From: CAYYNP01 sp964472545
GTDB lineage: Bacteria > Planctomycetota > Planctomycetia > Pirellulales > Thermoguttaceae
Length of the DNA: 12,954 nt
Direction: 5' to 3'
Assembly (NCBI GenBank): GCA_964472545.1
Contig: CAYYNP010000283.1
Coordinates: 1 to 12,954 of the forward strand
Part shown: one piece after another, positions 6,306 through 12,954 of the stretch
Numbering within the stretch: the stretch's first letter is position 1
Layout of the letters: each line of letters opens with the position of its first letter
Translations under genes and position numbers: made by a program
Notes under the pieces: generated by a model
Told to the model about the DNA's origin: nothing
Database searches by the model: none
The model's input: only the letters and a program-made list of their open reading frames with translations

Positions 6306-6311
6306 ATTGTA
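6306..6311 (-). promoter_or_regulatory. Candidate -10 box for the sulfur-carrier gene
   Basis: The minus strand reads TACAAT within TATACAATGGG, matching the -10 consensus at five of six positions. A weak TTGCTC lies 15 bases further upstream. The start of transcription would fall near 6299, about 47 bases before the ATG at 6252 and just after the stop codon of the SGNH hydrolase gene. This suggests the carrier and CPBP genes have their own promoter. Confidence 0.4.
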
Positions 6312-6335
6312 TACAGGCGGCGCAACGAGCAAAAG

Positions 6336-7448
6336 CTAACGCTGCCCGGGGGAAACCGGACGAACGGCCACGCGCTCGGCCGCCTGACCGAGCAGCGGAT
6401 CGATGCACTCGGCCAACTTCTCGGCGTAGATCGCGTTGCACTCGGCCGACGGATGCCCGTCCAACGGATTGACGCCCATCGGCTCGCCGGGCATCTGTTG
6501 GGCCAGCTCTTGCTCGACGTTCAGCGTCACCATACCGGCCGTCCGCGCGGCCTCCTCCGCCTGGTGATACCATCGCAAGTACATTTCAAGTTCGTCATCC
6601 GGGTTGCCGTAGTCGGTCGGCTGTGTGGGGCCGGTGCCTTGGTTCAACGCGATGAATACTGGCGGCGGCAGCTCCCGCTCGTCGCAGATCGACGTAATGT
6701 CGCCCAGGGCATCGACGAACTGCTGCCACTCCGACGAGTCCGGCTCGTAGACGCGTTGTAAGGCCGCTTGCCATCGCGGCACCATGCCCACGTTCTCCAT
6801 CGTGCCCCACAGACACCCGTCCAGCAGCACGATACTGCGGCTTAGCCCCAGGTTGCGGGCACGATGCAGCGTGGCGAATAGGCCCAAGTATTTTTCGGCC
6901 TCGGGCGAATAGCGTTGCTCGCGAGGCTGGGGGTCGTTGAAACAGAAGCCGATGACGACCAGATCGGGATCGACCGCGTCGACGTGCTCGCGGAGAATGT
7001 CGCGTTCGCGAACCGTCGGCCCGCCGGAGACGCCGAAGTTGAGCACCTCGACGCGTTGGCCCGGATGCCGAGCCGCCAGCAACTCTTCAAGACGATTTGT
7101 GTAGCGATCCTCTTCGGCCAAGCCCGCTCCCCAGGTGAACGAATCGCCCAACACCATCACGCGATAGACACCCTCCGGCTTGGGGACCTCGAACTCCCGC
7201 TCGCGGAAGCCGAGACGATTCTCGATCGTCTTGTGACCCCAGGTGTATCGGGCACCGCCCCACTTGGCGTTGAACCCGGCCGCCGGGTACTTCAGGGCCA
7301 GGGTGATCTCCAGACCGGCCGCCAACACCACGCCGGCGAGAAAGAACACCACACCGGCAAATGCCATCTTCTTCCAAAGCGGCAGCCGATGCCGCTTCCG
7401 CTGCGTACGAGGTTTGCTCTTCTTCGATCGTTTCGATTTGGCGGCCAT
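6336..7448 (-). CDS. Membrane-anchored SGNH/GDSL-family hydrolase
   Basis: This is probably an esterase or acyl hydrolase acting outside the cytoplasm. The 370-residue protein starts with a Lys/Arg-rich tail (1-27), followed by one hydrophobic segment (about 28-52) that would anchor it with the catalytic domain outside. Seen motifs: block I VLGDSFTWGAG with nucleophile S103; block II NFGVSGG (137-143, oxyanion Gly); block III FND with N171; and block V DGHP with D330 and H332. All four SGNH residues are therefore present. Distant relatives include AlgX/AlgJ-like acetyltransferases, so acyl transfer is also possible. The ATG at 7448 is chosen because AGGA stands eight bases upstream. An in-frame ATG at 7466 would add six residues. 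The gene is divergent from korA and co-directional with the sulfur-carrier gene. Confidence 0.9.
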   Translation of the reverse strand: MAAKSKRSKKSKPRTQRKRHRLPLWKKMAFAGVVFFLAGVVLAAGLEITLALKYPAAGFNAKWGGARYTWGHKTIENRLGFREREFEVPKPEGVYRVMVLGDSFTWGAGLAEEDRYTNRLEELLAARHPGQRVEVLNFGVSGGPTVRERDILREHVDAVDPDLVVIGFCFNDPQPREQRYSPEAEKYLGLFATLHRARNLGLSRSIVLLDGCLWGTMENVGMVPRWQAALQRVYEPDSSEWQQFVDALGDITSICDERELPPPVFIALNQGTGPTQPTDYGNPDDELEMYLRWYHQAEEAARTAGMVTLNVEQELAQQMPGEPMGVNPLDGHPSAECNAIYAEKLAECIDPLLGQAAERVAVRPVSPGQR

Positions 7449-7550
7449 CGCGAAAGTCCTAGTCATGACATGCGGGTCCAACTGCGCCCACCCCGGCACG
7501 AGAGGGTGCGGAAGGTAGGCGAAATACGCGGGTCACGCAAGGGCAGTTTG

Positions 7551-7563
7551 CACGTGAAACGTG
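7551..7563. promoter_or_regulatory. Possible operator: CACGT-GAA-ACGTG
   Basis: This short inverted repeat has five-base arms and a three-base spacer, and lies between divergent genes upstream of the korA promoter. It could be a regulator site, but a five-base arm also arises by chance and no regulator gene is nearby. Confidence 0.2.
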
Positions 7564-7638
7564 TCTCGAAGGGGTAGCAACGGACACGACCTGGATTCGG
7601 GGCTCATGGCCAGCCGATCGGGTAATCGACGCCTTGCC

Positions 7639-7667
7639 TTGAGATTGGGGCCTACCGCGAGTAGAAT
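7639..7667 (+). promoter_or_regulatory. Sigma70-like promoter for korA-korB-birA
   Basis: TTGAGA (7639-7644) and TAGAAT (7662-7667) each match consensus at five of six positions and are separated by exactly 17 bases. Transcription would begin near 7674, giving a leader of about 117 bases before the korA ATG at 7791. This is the strongest promoter-like sequence seen in the window. Confidence 0.6.
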
Positions 7668-7790
7668 GTCGCCAGCCAATGCGCTACGAGGGGCCAAAAC
7701 ACCGGCAACACCCTTCACATTCGTCTCAAGCTGTTGCCGCGCCAGGGACTTACGTCAATTCGCCGAACACACCGGCGGCTGAGAGGGCCG

Positions 7791-9497
7791 ATGAACGACT
7801 CCAACCGAACGCCCCGCCGCTCGACAAACGTCCTGCTCGGCGGAGAGGCCGGCCAAGGCCTGGCCACGATCGGCCTGATTCTCGCCAAGAGTATGGTCCG
7901 TAGCGGCTACCACGTGGTGGTGACACAGAGCTACCAGTCGAGAATTCGCGGTGGCCACAACACGTTTGCGATTCGGTTCGCCGTCGACCCGATCGAGTCG
8001 AGTACCGAATCGGTCGACCTGCTGGTCGCGCTGAGCGGCGAAACGGTGGCACTGCACGAAGGCGAACTGTCGCCCGGCGGCGTGATTGTCGCCGATGAGG
8101 CTTCCGCAAACACCGAGAGCCCCCATCTTGCCGTGCCGTTCAAGGAGCTTGCGGGAAAGAAGTTCGCCAACACGGCCGCGTTGGGGGTGACGGCGTCGCT
8201 GCTGGGCCTCGAACAGGCCGCCGTCTTCAAAGCCATCGAAGACGCACTGGGGACGAAACACCCCGAAGCGTTGGAGGAGAACCGCAAAGCGCTGGAACGC
8301 ACCTTCGCCTGGGCGGTCGACCATCCGGCGATCTTCGACAAACCGGCCCCGGCAGCCGCCGGACCACAACGGATGCTGCTCAACGGCAACGAGGCGATCG
8401 CGCTGGGCGCGTTGGCCGCCGGGCTGAAGTTCTACTCGTTCTATCCGATGACCCCGGCCACGTCGGTCGGCATGACGTTGATCGAACACGCCGGGGCCTT
8501 CGGCTGCATCGTCGAGCAAGCGGAAGACGAGATCGCGGCGATCAACATGGCGGTGGCAGCTTCGTACGCCGGCGCTCGGGCGATGGTAGGAACCTCCGGC
8601 GGCGGATTCGCGTTGATGACCGAGGGGGTGAGCCTGGCGGCGATCATCGAGACCCCGCTGGTAACGGTCGTGTCCCAACGTCCGGGACCGGCCACCGGGT
8701 TGCCCACGCGTACCGAACAGGCCGATCTGGAAATGGTGCTGCACGCCGGCCACGGAGAATTCCCCCGTGCGATCTTCGCCCCGGGAACCGTCGAGGCCTG
8801 TTTCGGGCTCACCCAAAAGGCCCTGGAAGTGGCCGAGGCATCGCAGAGCCCTGCCTTCGTGCTGACCGATCAAGACTTGGCCGACTCGCATCGATCCGTC
8901 TTACCGGCCGACGCGTCGGGGGTTGCGTGCGACGGACTCATCGCCGACCCGGAGAGTGTCTCGACGCCGTATCGCCGCTACGCCTTGACCGAATCCGGCG
9001 TATCGCCGCGGCTGATCCCGGGCCAAAGCGAGCATCTGGTGGTGGTCGACAGCGACGAGCACACCGAGGACGGCCACCTGACCGAAGACCTCGACGTCCG
9101 TGTGCAGATGATGCACAAGCGGCTGAAGAAGCAGGACGTGATATGTGCCGAGGTCGTGCCGCCGGACTACGACGGCCCCGACGAGCCCGATCTGTTGCTG
9201 GTAACGTGGGGGTCAACACAAGGGGCCGTAGCGGAAGCCGCCGAAGCGCTTCGCGCCGACGGACGGCACGTGGCCACGTTGCACTTTGATCAGGTTTGGC
9301 CGTTGGTTGCCGAGCAGTTTCTCGATCAATTGGAGACGGCGGCCGAGGTGGTCGTCGTCGAGGGCAACGCCACGGGCCAGTTTGCCCGGCTGATCCGCCG
9401 CGAAACCGGCTTCCACGTCAAGCAACTGGTGCTGCGCTACGACGGCCTGCCGATCACGCCGCAATACGTGCTTCGAGAGCTTCGGCCGCAGGAGTAG
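7791..9497 (+). CDS. korA: 2-oxoacid:ferredoxin oxidoreductase subunit alpha (fused gamma-alpha)
   Basis: This is the large subunit of a thiamine-dependent enzyme that interconverts a 2-oxoacid plus CoA with acyl-CoA plus CO2 while reducing ferredoxin. In 568 residues, the N-terminal gamma domain (about 12-180) begins NVLLGGEAGQGLATIG and contains YQSRIRGGHNTFA. The alpha part starts near 195 with LLNGNEAIALGALAAG and carries YPMTPATS (218-225), a VEQAEDE segment (241-247) and GLPTRTEQADL (303-313). A C-terminal transketolase-like domain (about 465-568) follows. This fused layout matches the KorA of Mycobacterium tuberculosis, which supports 2-oxoglutarate as substrate, but the substrate is inferred. 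The ATG at 7791 has GAGAGG four bases upstream. korB follows after seven bases. No ferredoxin (delta) subunit is encoded beside it. Confidence 0.94.
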   Translation: MNDSNRTPRRSTNVLLGGEAGQGLATIGLILAKSMVRSGYHVVVTQSYQSRIRGGHNTFAIRFAVDPIESSTESVDLLVALSGETVALHEGELSPGGVIVADEASANTESPHLAVPFKELAGKKFANTAALGVTASLLGLEQAAVFKAIEDALGTKHPEALEENRKALERTFAWAVDHPAIFDKPAPAAAGPQRMLLNGNEAIALGALAAGLKFYSFYPMTPATSVGMTLIEHAGAFGCIVEQAEDEIAAINMAVAASYAGARAMVGTSGGGFALMTEGVSLAAIIETPLVTVVSQRPGPATGLPTRTEQADLEMVLHAGHGEFPRAIFAPGTVEACFGLTQKALEVAEASQSPAFVLTDQDLADSHRSVLPADASGVACDGLIADPESVSTPYRRYALTESGVSPRLIPGQSEHLVVVDSDEHTEDGHLTEDLDVRVQMMHKRLKKQDVICAEVVPPDYDGPDEPDLLLVTWGSTQGAVAEAAEALRADGRHVATLHFDQVWPLVAEQFLDQLETAAEVVVVEGNATGQFARLIRRETGFHVKQLVLRYDGLPITPQYVLRELRPQE

Positions 9498-9504
9498 GAA
9501 CACG

Positions 9505-10356
9505 ATGGTCTCGATCGAAGATTACGGAAACTACGAAACCGCCTGGTGCCCCGGCTGCGGCAACTTCGCCATCGTTCGCGCGGTGAAGCAGGCCCTGGTC
9601 GCGGCCAACCTGGCGCCGCATCAGGTGCTGTTGGTTTCGGGCATCGGCCAGGCGGCCAAGTCGCCGCACTACATCAACGCCAACGTCTTCAACGGACTGC
9701 ACGGCCGGGCGCTGCCCGCGGCGACCGGGGCCAAACTGGCCAATCCGGAGCTGACCGTGGTCGTCCAAAGCGGCGACGGTTGCAGCTACGGCGAGGGCGG
9801 CAACCACTTCCTGGCCGCCATCCGACGCAACGTCGACGTCACCGTGCTGGTACACGACAATCAGGTCTACGGCCTGACCAAAGGCCAGGCCAGCCCCACG
9901 TCCGAGCGCGGCTTCGTCACCAAGGCCCAGCCGCAGGGCGTCGAGGTCGAGCCGTTCAATCCCATGGCCGTAGCGATTTCCATGCGGGCAGGGTTCGTCG
10001 CCCGGGGCTTCTCCGGAATGACGGATCACCTGGCCGACTTGATCGTCAACGCCATCGCCCATCCCGGCTTCTCGTTGATCGATATCATGCAGCCGTGCAT
10101 CACCTTCAACAAGGTGAACACGTTCGGCTGGTACAAACAGCGATGCCAGCCGATCCCCGAAGATCACGACCCGACCGACGTTGCCGCGGCCATGACATTG
10201 GCCGACCAATGGCAAGAGAAGATACCCGTCGGCGTGCTCTACAAGAACGACCGGCCGTCGTTCGGGCAGCAAGTCCCCGACGGCACGGGCCGCCCGGGTA
10301 GCGAAGAAGAGAACCTGGCCGAGATTCTCCAGACACAAATGAGCCGCTACCTGTAG
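9505..10356 (+). CDS. korB: 2-oxoacid:ferredoxin oxidoreductase subunit beta
   Basis: This is the thiamine-diphosphate-binding partner of KorA, at 283 residues a normal length. The TPP/Mg motif begins at G90-D91-G92 and ends at N119, followed by YGLTKGQASPTS (122-133). The cluster-binding pair CPGC (C15, C18) and the later QPC (C197-type position, here C198) are present. However, the segment that in archaeal enzymes reads SGIGC reads SGIGQAAK here, so the third-position cysteine is replaced by Q49. The start ATG at 9505 has AGGAG ten bases upstream and AGGAA four bases upstream, both abutting the korA stop, so translation is probably coupled. birA follows after six bases. Confidence 0.95.
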   Translation: MVSIEDYGNYETAWCPGCGNFAIVRAVKQALVAANLAPHQVLLVSGIGQAAKSPHYINANVFNGLHGRALPAATGAKLANPELTVVVQSGDGCSYGEGGNHFLAAIRRNVDVTVLVHDNQVYGLTKGQASPTSERGFVTKAQPQGVEVEPFNPMAVAISMRAGFVARGFSGMTDHLADLIVNAIAHPGFSLIDIMQPCITFNKVNTFGWYKQRCQPIPEDHDPTDVAAAMTLADQWQEKIPVGVLYKNDRPSFGQQVPDGTGRPGSEEENLAEILQTQMSRYL

Positions 10357-10362
10357 GACGAC

Positions 10363-11145
10363 ATGGCCGATCAACGGCTCGACGTGGAGCGTCTCGAACT
10401 GGCCACCTTCGTCGCCCGAGTGGAACACCATCGCGTGCTCGATTCGACGAACGATCGCGCCAAGCAATGTGCCGCGGTGGCCGAGACGGCGCTGCCGTTG
10501 TTGATCGTCGCCGACGAGCAAACCGCCGGCCGCGGACGCGGGGACCATCAATGGTGGAGCCCACGGGGAAGCCTGGCGATGAGCCTGCTTCTGGCACCCG
10601 ATCCCGCGGAGTCGCAACGGCCCGGCCAATCCCCGCTGATCGCCTTGGCCGCGGCGTTGGCGGTGGTCGAAACGGTTCAACCGGCGGTGCCCCGCGCCGA
10701 CGTCGGCATCCACTGGCCCAACGACGTGATGGCCGGTGGACGAAAACTGGCCGGCGTCTTGGTCGAGGTATTGTCCGACGCAACCCAGGTCATCGGCATC
10801 GGCATCAACACCGACAACACGCTGGCCGATGCGCCGGCCGAGTTGCAGGAAACGGCGACAACGATGAGGGACCTGACCGGGCAGCGACAGGACCGGACGA
10901 CGTTTCTGGTGGAACTACTTCGGCAGTTGGAGTCCGCCCTGAGGCAAGCGGCCGCCGAGCCCGGTTCGATCGGGCGCCGCGCCAACGAACTCTGCCGGCA
11001 GCGCGGCAAGACGCTCGCGCTGCAACTCGGGTCGCGCACGATCCGTGGCCGTTGCGTGGGAATCGCCCCCGACGGTGCGCTGCTGCTAGACACCGACCGC
11101 GGCCAAGAGTCGTTCTACAGCGGCGTGCTCTGTCCTACTCTTTGA
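10363..11145 (+). CDS. birA: Biotin--[biotin carboxyl-carrier protein] ligase, monofunctional
   Basis: This cytoplasmic enzyme makes biotinyl-AMP and attaches biotin to a lysine of carboxylase carrier domains. The 260-residue protein shows the family motifs: DSTND (27-31); TAGRGRGDHQW (54-64 region, the adenylate-binding loop); HWPNDV (117-122); RKLAGVLVE with K128; and GIGIN (145-149). A small C-terminal beta domain runs from about 213 to 258. The N-terminal DNA-binding domain of E. coli BirA is absent, so it should not repress a biotin operon. The ATG at 10363 has AGGA overlapping the korB stop, consistent with coupling in a korA-korB-birA operon. The last 11 bases overlap the end of ilvB on the other strand. 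Confidence 0.94.
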   Translation: MADQRLDVERLELATFVARVEHHRVLDSTNDRAKQCAAVAETALPLLIVADEQTAGRGRGDHQWWSPRGSLAMSLLLAPDPAESQRPGQSPLIALAAALAVVETVQPAVPRADVGIHWPNDVMAGGRKLAGVLVEVLSDATQVIGIGINTDNTLADAPAELQETATTMRDLTGQRQDRTTFLVELLRQLESALRQAAAEPGSIGRRANELCRQRGKTLALQLGSRTIRGRCVGIAPDGALLLDTDRGQESFYSGVLCPTL

Positions 11146-12907
11146 TCAGGTCCTTGACCGTCATGCCCGACGGGATCATCGGCAGTACGTGTTCCTGGTA
11201 CGGAACCTGGACGTCGAGCACGTACGGACCGGGGCAGTCGATCATCTCGTTGATCGCGTCGGCCAGGTCGGCCTTTCGCGAGACGTGACGGCCCTGCCAA
11301 CCGAAACCGGCCGCCAGCGCGACGAAGTCGGGATAGCGGCTGTCGGGCGTGATGCCGTTGCCTTGTCCGACCGCCTCGGGATGGTCGACCGGTCCGAGAT
11401 ACGTGTGAGCCCGATTGGCGGCGTGGAAACGGTCTTCCCATTGCACGACCATCCCCAGGTGCATGTTGTTCAACAGAAAGACCTTCACCGGCACCTTCTC
11501 GCAGTGACAGGTGGCCATCTCCTGGATGTTCATCAACACGCTCCCGTCGCCGTCGATGTCGATCACCAGTTTGTCGGGATGGGCCAACTTGGCCCCCACC
11601 GCCGCCGGCAATCCGAAACCCATCGTCCCCAAACCCGAGCTGGCCACGTGGCGCCGCGGCTTGCGGAACTTGTAGTATTGGGCGGTCCACATCTGGTGCT
11701 GGCCTACGCCGGTCGTGATGATCGGGTCGCGGTCGATCGTCAATCGGCACAACTCCCGGATCGCGTGCTGGGCCAAAATGCCGTCAAAGTCCTCGTCGTA
11801 GTGAAACGGATCGCTCTGCTTCCAGTCGGCGATCCGCTTGTGCCACGCCGTAAGATCCTTCGGCGGCCGCACGATCTTGTTCAACTCGGCCAGGGCGTAT
11901 TTCACGTCGCTGACGATCGGCAACTGGGCCACTTTGATCTTGTTGATCTCCGACGGGTCGATGTCGACGTGTACGATCTTCGCCCGCGAGGCAAACTCCG
12001 CCACCTTGCCCGTCACCCGGTCGTCGAAGCGTGTACCCAGCGCGATCAGCAGATCGGCCTCGGCCATGGCGTAGTTGGCGTAGACGCTGCCGTGCATGCC
12101 GGGCATGTCGAGCGAGAGCGGGTCGTCGCCGGGAAAGCCGCCCAGGCACATCAACGTCGTGGCCACCGGGATCTTCGTCTTGCCGACCAACTTGACCAAC
12201 TCTGGAGACGCCCCCGATGAGATCACGCCGCCGCCGGCGTAGATCACCGGCCGCCGCGCCTTGGAGATCATCGCCGCCATCTTCTCGATCTGCTCGGGCG
12301 CGGCGAATCGATCCTCGACGTGATAGCCGGGCAACTCCATCGGGGCGTCGTAGTCGGGCACCGTTTGCGCCATCTGAACGTCCTTGGGCAGATCGATCAG
12401 CACCGGGCCCTTGCGGCCGGTGGTGGCGATATGAAACGCCTCGCGGACCACCCGGGCAACGTCCTTCACGTCGGTCACCAGATAGTGGTGCTTGGTCACG
12501 CTGCGGCAGACCTCGACGATCGGCGTTTCCTGAAAGGCGTCGCTGCCGATCACCGGCGCACCCACCTGGCCGGTAAACGCGATCAGCGGCACGCTGTCCA
12601 TTTTGGCGTCGGCAATGCTGGTGACCAGGTTCGTGGCGCCCGGCCCACTGGTGGCCATACACACCCCCACCTTTCCGGTGGTTCGGGCGTAGCCCTGAGC
12701 CGCGAACCCCCCGCCCTGCTCGTGCCGAGGCAGGATCACGCGGAGCGTATCGCGGAACCGGGTCAGGGCCTGATGTAGAGGTATACTTGCACCCCCAGGA
12801 TAGGCAAAAACCGTATCGACGCCGTGGTTGACCAGCGCCTGCACCGCAATATCAGCCCCGCTGGTCGGTTCCGCACTCACTTTTTTCTGCTTCACAGTGG
12901 TGGCCAC
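11135..12907 (-). CDS. ilvB: Acetolactate synthase large (catalytic) subunit
   Basis: This enzyme condenses two pyruvates, or pyruvate with 2-oxobutyrate, in the first shared step of valine, leucine and isoleucine synthesis. The 590-residue protein has the usual length. Seen: the catalytic glutamate in RHEQGG (E63); the FAD-region signature DAFQETPIVEV (123-133); RFDDRVTGK (293-301); the TPP motif GDG (453-455) through NN (480-481); and VVQWEDRF (487-494, including W490). The N-terminal residue order fits AHAS rather than pyruvate oxidase or glyoxylate carboligase. The start is a GTG at 12907 with AGGAG nine bases upstream; no ATG lies nearby in frame. No ilvN-like regulatory subunit follows, because birA converges directly. 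A small subunit could lie beyond the window edge upstream or elsewhere. Confidence 0.95.
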   Translation of the reverse strand: MATTVKQKKVSAEPTSGADIAVQALVNHGVDTVFAYPGGASIPLHQALTRFRDTLRVILPRHEQGGGFAAQGYARTTGKVGVCMATSGPGATNLVTSIADAKMDSVPLIAFTGQVGAPVIGSDAFQETPIVEVCRSVTKHHYLVTDVKDVARVVREAFHIATTGRKGPVLIDLPKDVQMAQTVPDYDAPMELPGYHVEDRFAAPEQIEKMAAMISKARRPVIYAGGGVISSGASPELVKLVGKTKIPVATTLMCLGGFPGDDPLSLDMPGMHGSVYANYAMAEADLLIALGTRFDDRVTGKVAEFASRAKIVHVDIDPSEINKIKVAQLPIVSDVKYALAELNKIVRPPKDLTAWHKRIADWKQSDPFHYDEDFDGILAQHAIRELCRLTIDRDPIITTGVGQHQMWTAQYYKFRKPRRHVASSGLGTMGFGLPAAVGAKLAHPDKLVIDIDGDGSVLMNIQEMATCHCEKVPVKVFLLNNMHLGMVVQWEDRFHAANRAHTYLGPVDHPEAVGQGNGITPDSRYPDFVALAAGFGWQGRHVSRKADLADAINEMIDCPGPYVLDVQVPYQEHVLPMIPSGMTVKDLIKE

Positions 12908-12916
12908 GTGGGTCGA

Positions 12917-12921
12917 CTCCT
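12917..12921 (-). promoter_or_regulatory. Ribosome binding site supporting the GTG start of ilvB
   Basis: The minus strand reads AGGAG nine bases before the GTG at 12907. This supports translation from the non-ATG codon rather than from the later in-frame GTG at 12895. Confidence 0.65.
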
Positions 12922-12954
12922 GAAGTTCGTCTTCACAATGGGGAGGGGAATGGT

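Larger units (their letters stand above)
7449..7790. other. Intergenic region between SGNH hydrolase and korA
   Basis: These 342 bases contain no convincing gene. They hold a small inverted repeat (7551-7563), a good plus-strand promoter (7639-7667) and a roughly 117-base korA leader with a weak hairpin (7703-7739). A weak minus-strand promoter (TTGCGT, 17 bases, TACCTT) could serve the hydrolase gene. Confidence 0.7.

Noticed and set aside
7755..8891. 378-codon minus-strand frame opposite korA
   Set aside because: It is a shadow of the conserved korA gamma and alpha domains.
9454..10713. 419-codon minus-strand frame spanning korB and parts of korA and birA
   Set aside because: It crosses three well-supported genes and both their junctions, and shows no recognisable family.
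11189..12220. Long plus-strand open frame antisense to ilvB
   Set aside because: ilvB is conserved along its length. The opposing frame has no domain features, no promoter and an Arg/His/Val-rich shadow composition.

Overview
The window looks like chromosomal DNA of a GC-rich bacterium. Many genes sit on alternating strands, and intergenic spacers carry GC-rich palindromes. Gene style (a very long RecQ with extra modules, a fused-gamma/alpha KorA, a membrane-anchored SGNH hydrolase, GTG starts, weak Shine-Dalgarno sites) fits a planctomycete. That assignment is inference, since no rRNA or other marker is present. No tRNA, rRNA, CRISPR array, transposase or phage gene was seen.

Layout. 56-2968 (-) encodes a 970-residue RecQ helicase. 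It is divergent from a small Nudix hydrolase (3352-3777, +). The 383-base spacer between them carries four copies of a GGGACGGGAGTCTTC-type sequence arranged as nested inverted repeats. An acyltransferase-3 membrane protein (3832-4893, +) follows. It converges on a minus-strand group: a CPBP intramembrane protease (5186-5944), a MoaD/ThiS-like sulfur carrier (5989-6252) and a membrane-anchored SGNH hydrolase (6336-7448). The convergent junction at 4894-5185 holds two oppositely oriented hairpins with GNRA-type tetraloops.

A good sigma70-like promoter (7639-7667) precedes a compact plus-strand operon. It encodes 2-oxoacid:ferredoxin oxidoreductase alpha (fused gamma-alpha, 7791-9497), its beta subunit (9505-10356) and a monofunctional biotin-protein ligase (10363-11145). 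Gaps are 7 and 6 bases and Shine-Dalgarno sequences overlap the preceding stop codons, so translation is probably coupled. The operon ends tail-to-tail with acetolactate synthase large subunit ilvB (11135-12907, -), the two coding regions overlapping by 11 bases.

How the genes relate: korAB-birA and ilvB are central metabolism. KorAB handles oxidative decarboxylation or reductive carboxylation of a 2-oxoacid with ferredoxin, BirA biotinylates carboxylases, and IlvB starts branched-chain amino acid synthesis. RecQ and Nudix are genome and nucleotide maintenance. I found no clear-cut new system. The items most worth a second look are the nested repeat element beside recQ, the extra ~165-residue insert in RecQ, the loss of one Fe-S cysteine in KorB, the pairing of a ubiquitin-like sulfur carrier with a CPBP protease, and the twin GNRA hairpins.
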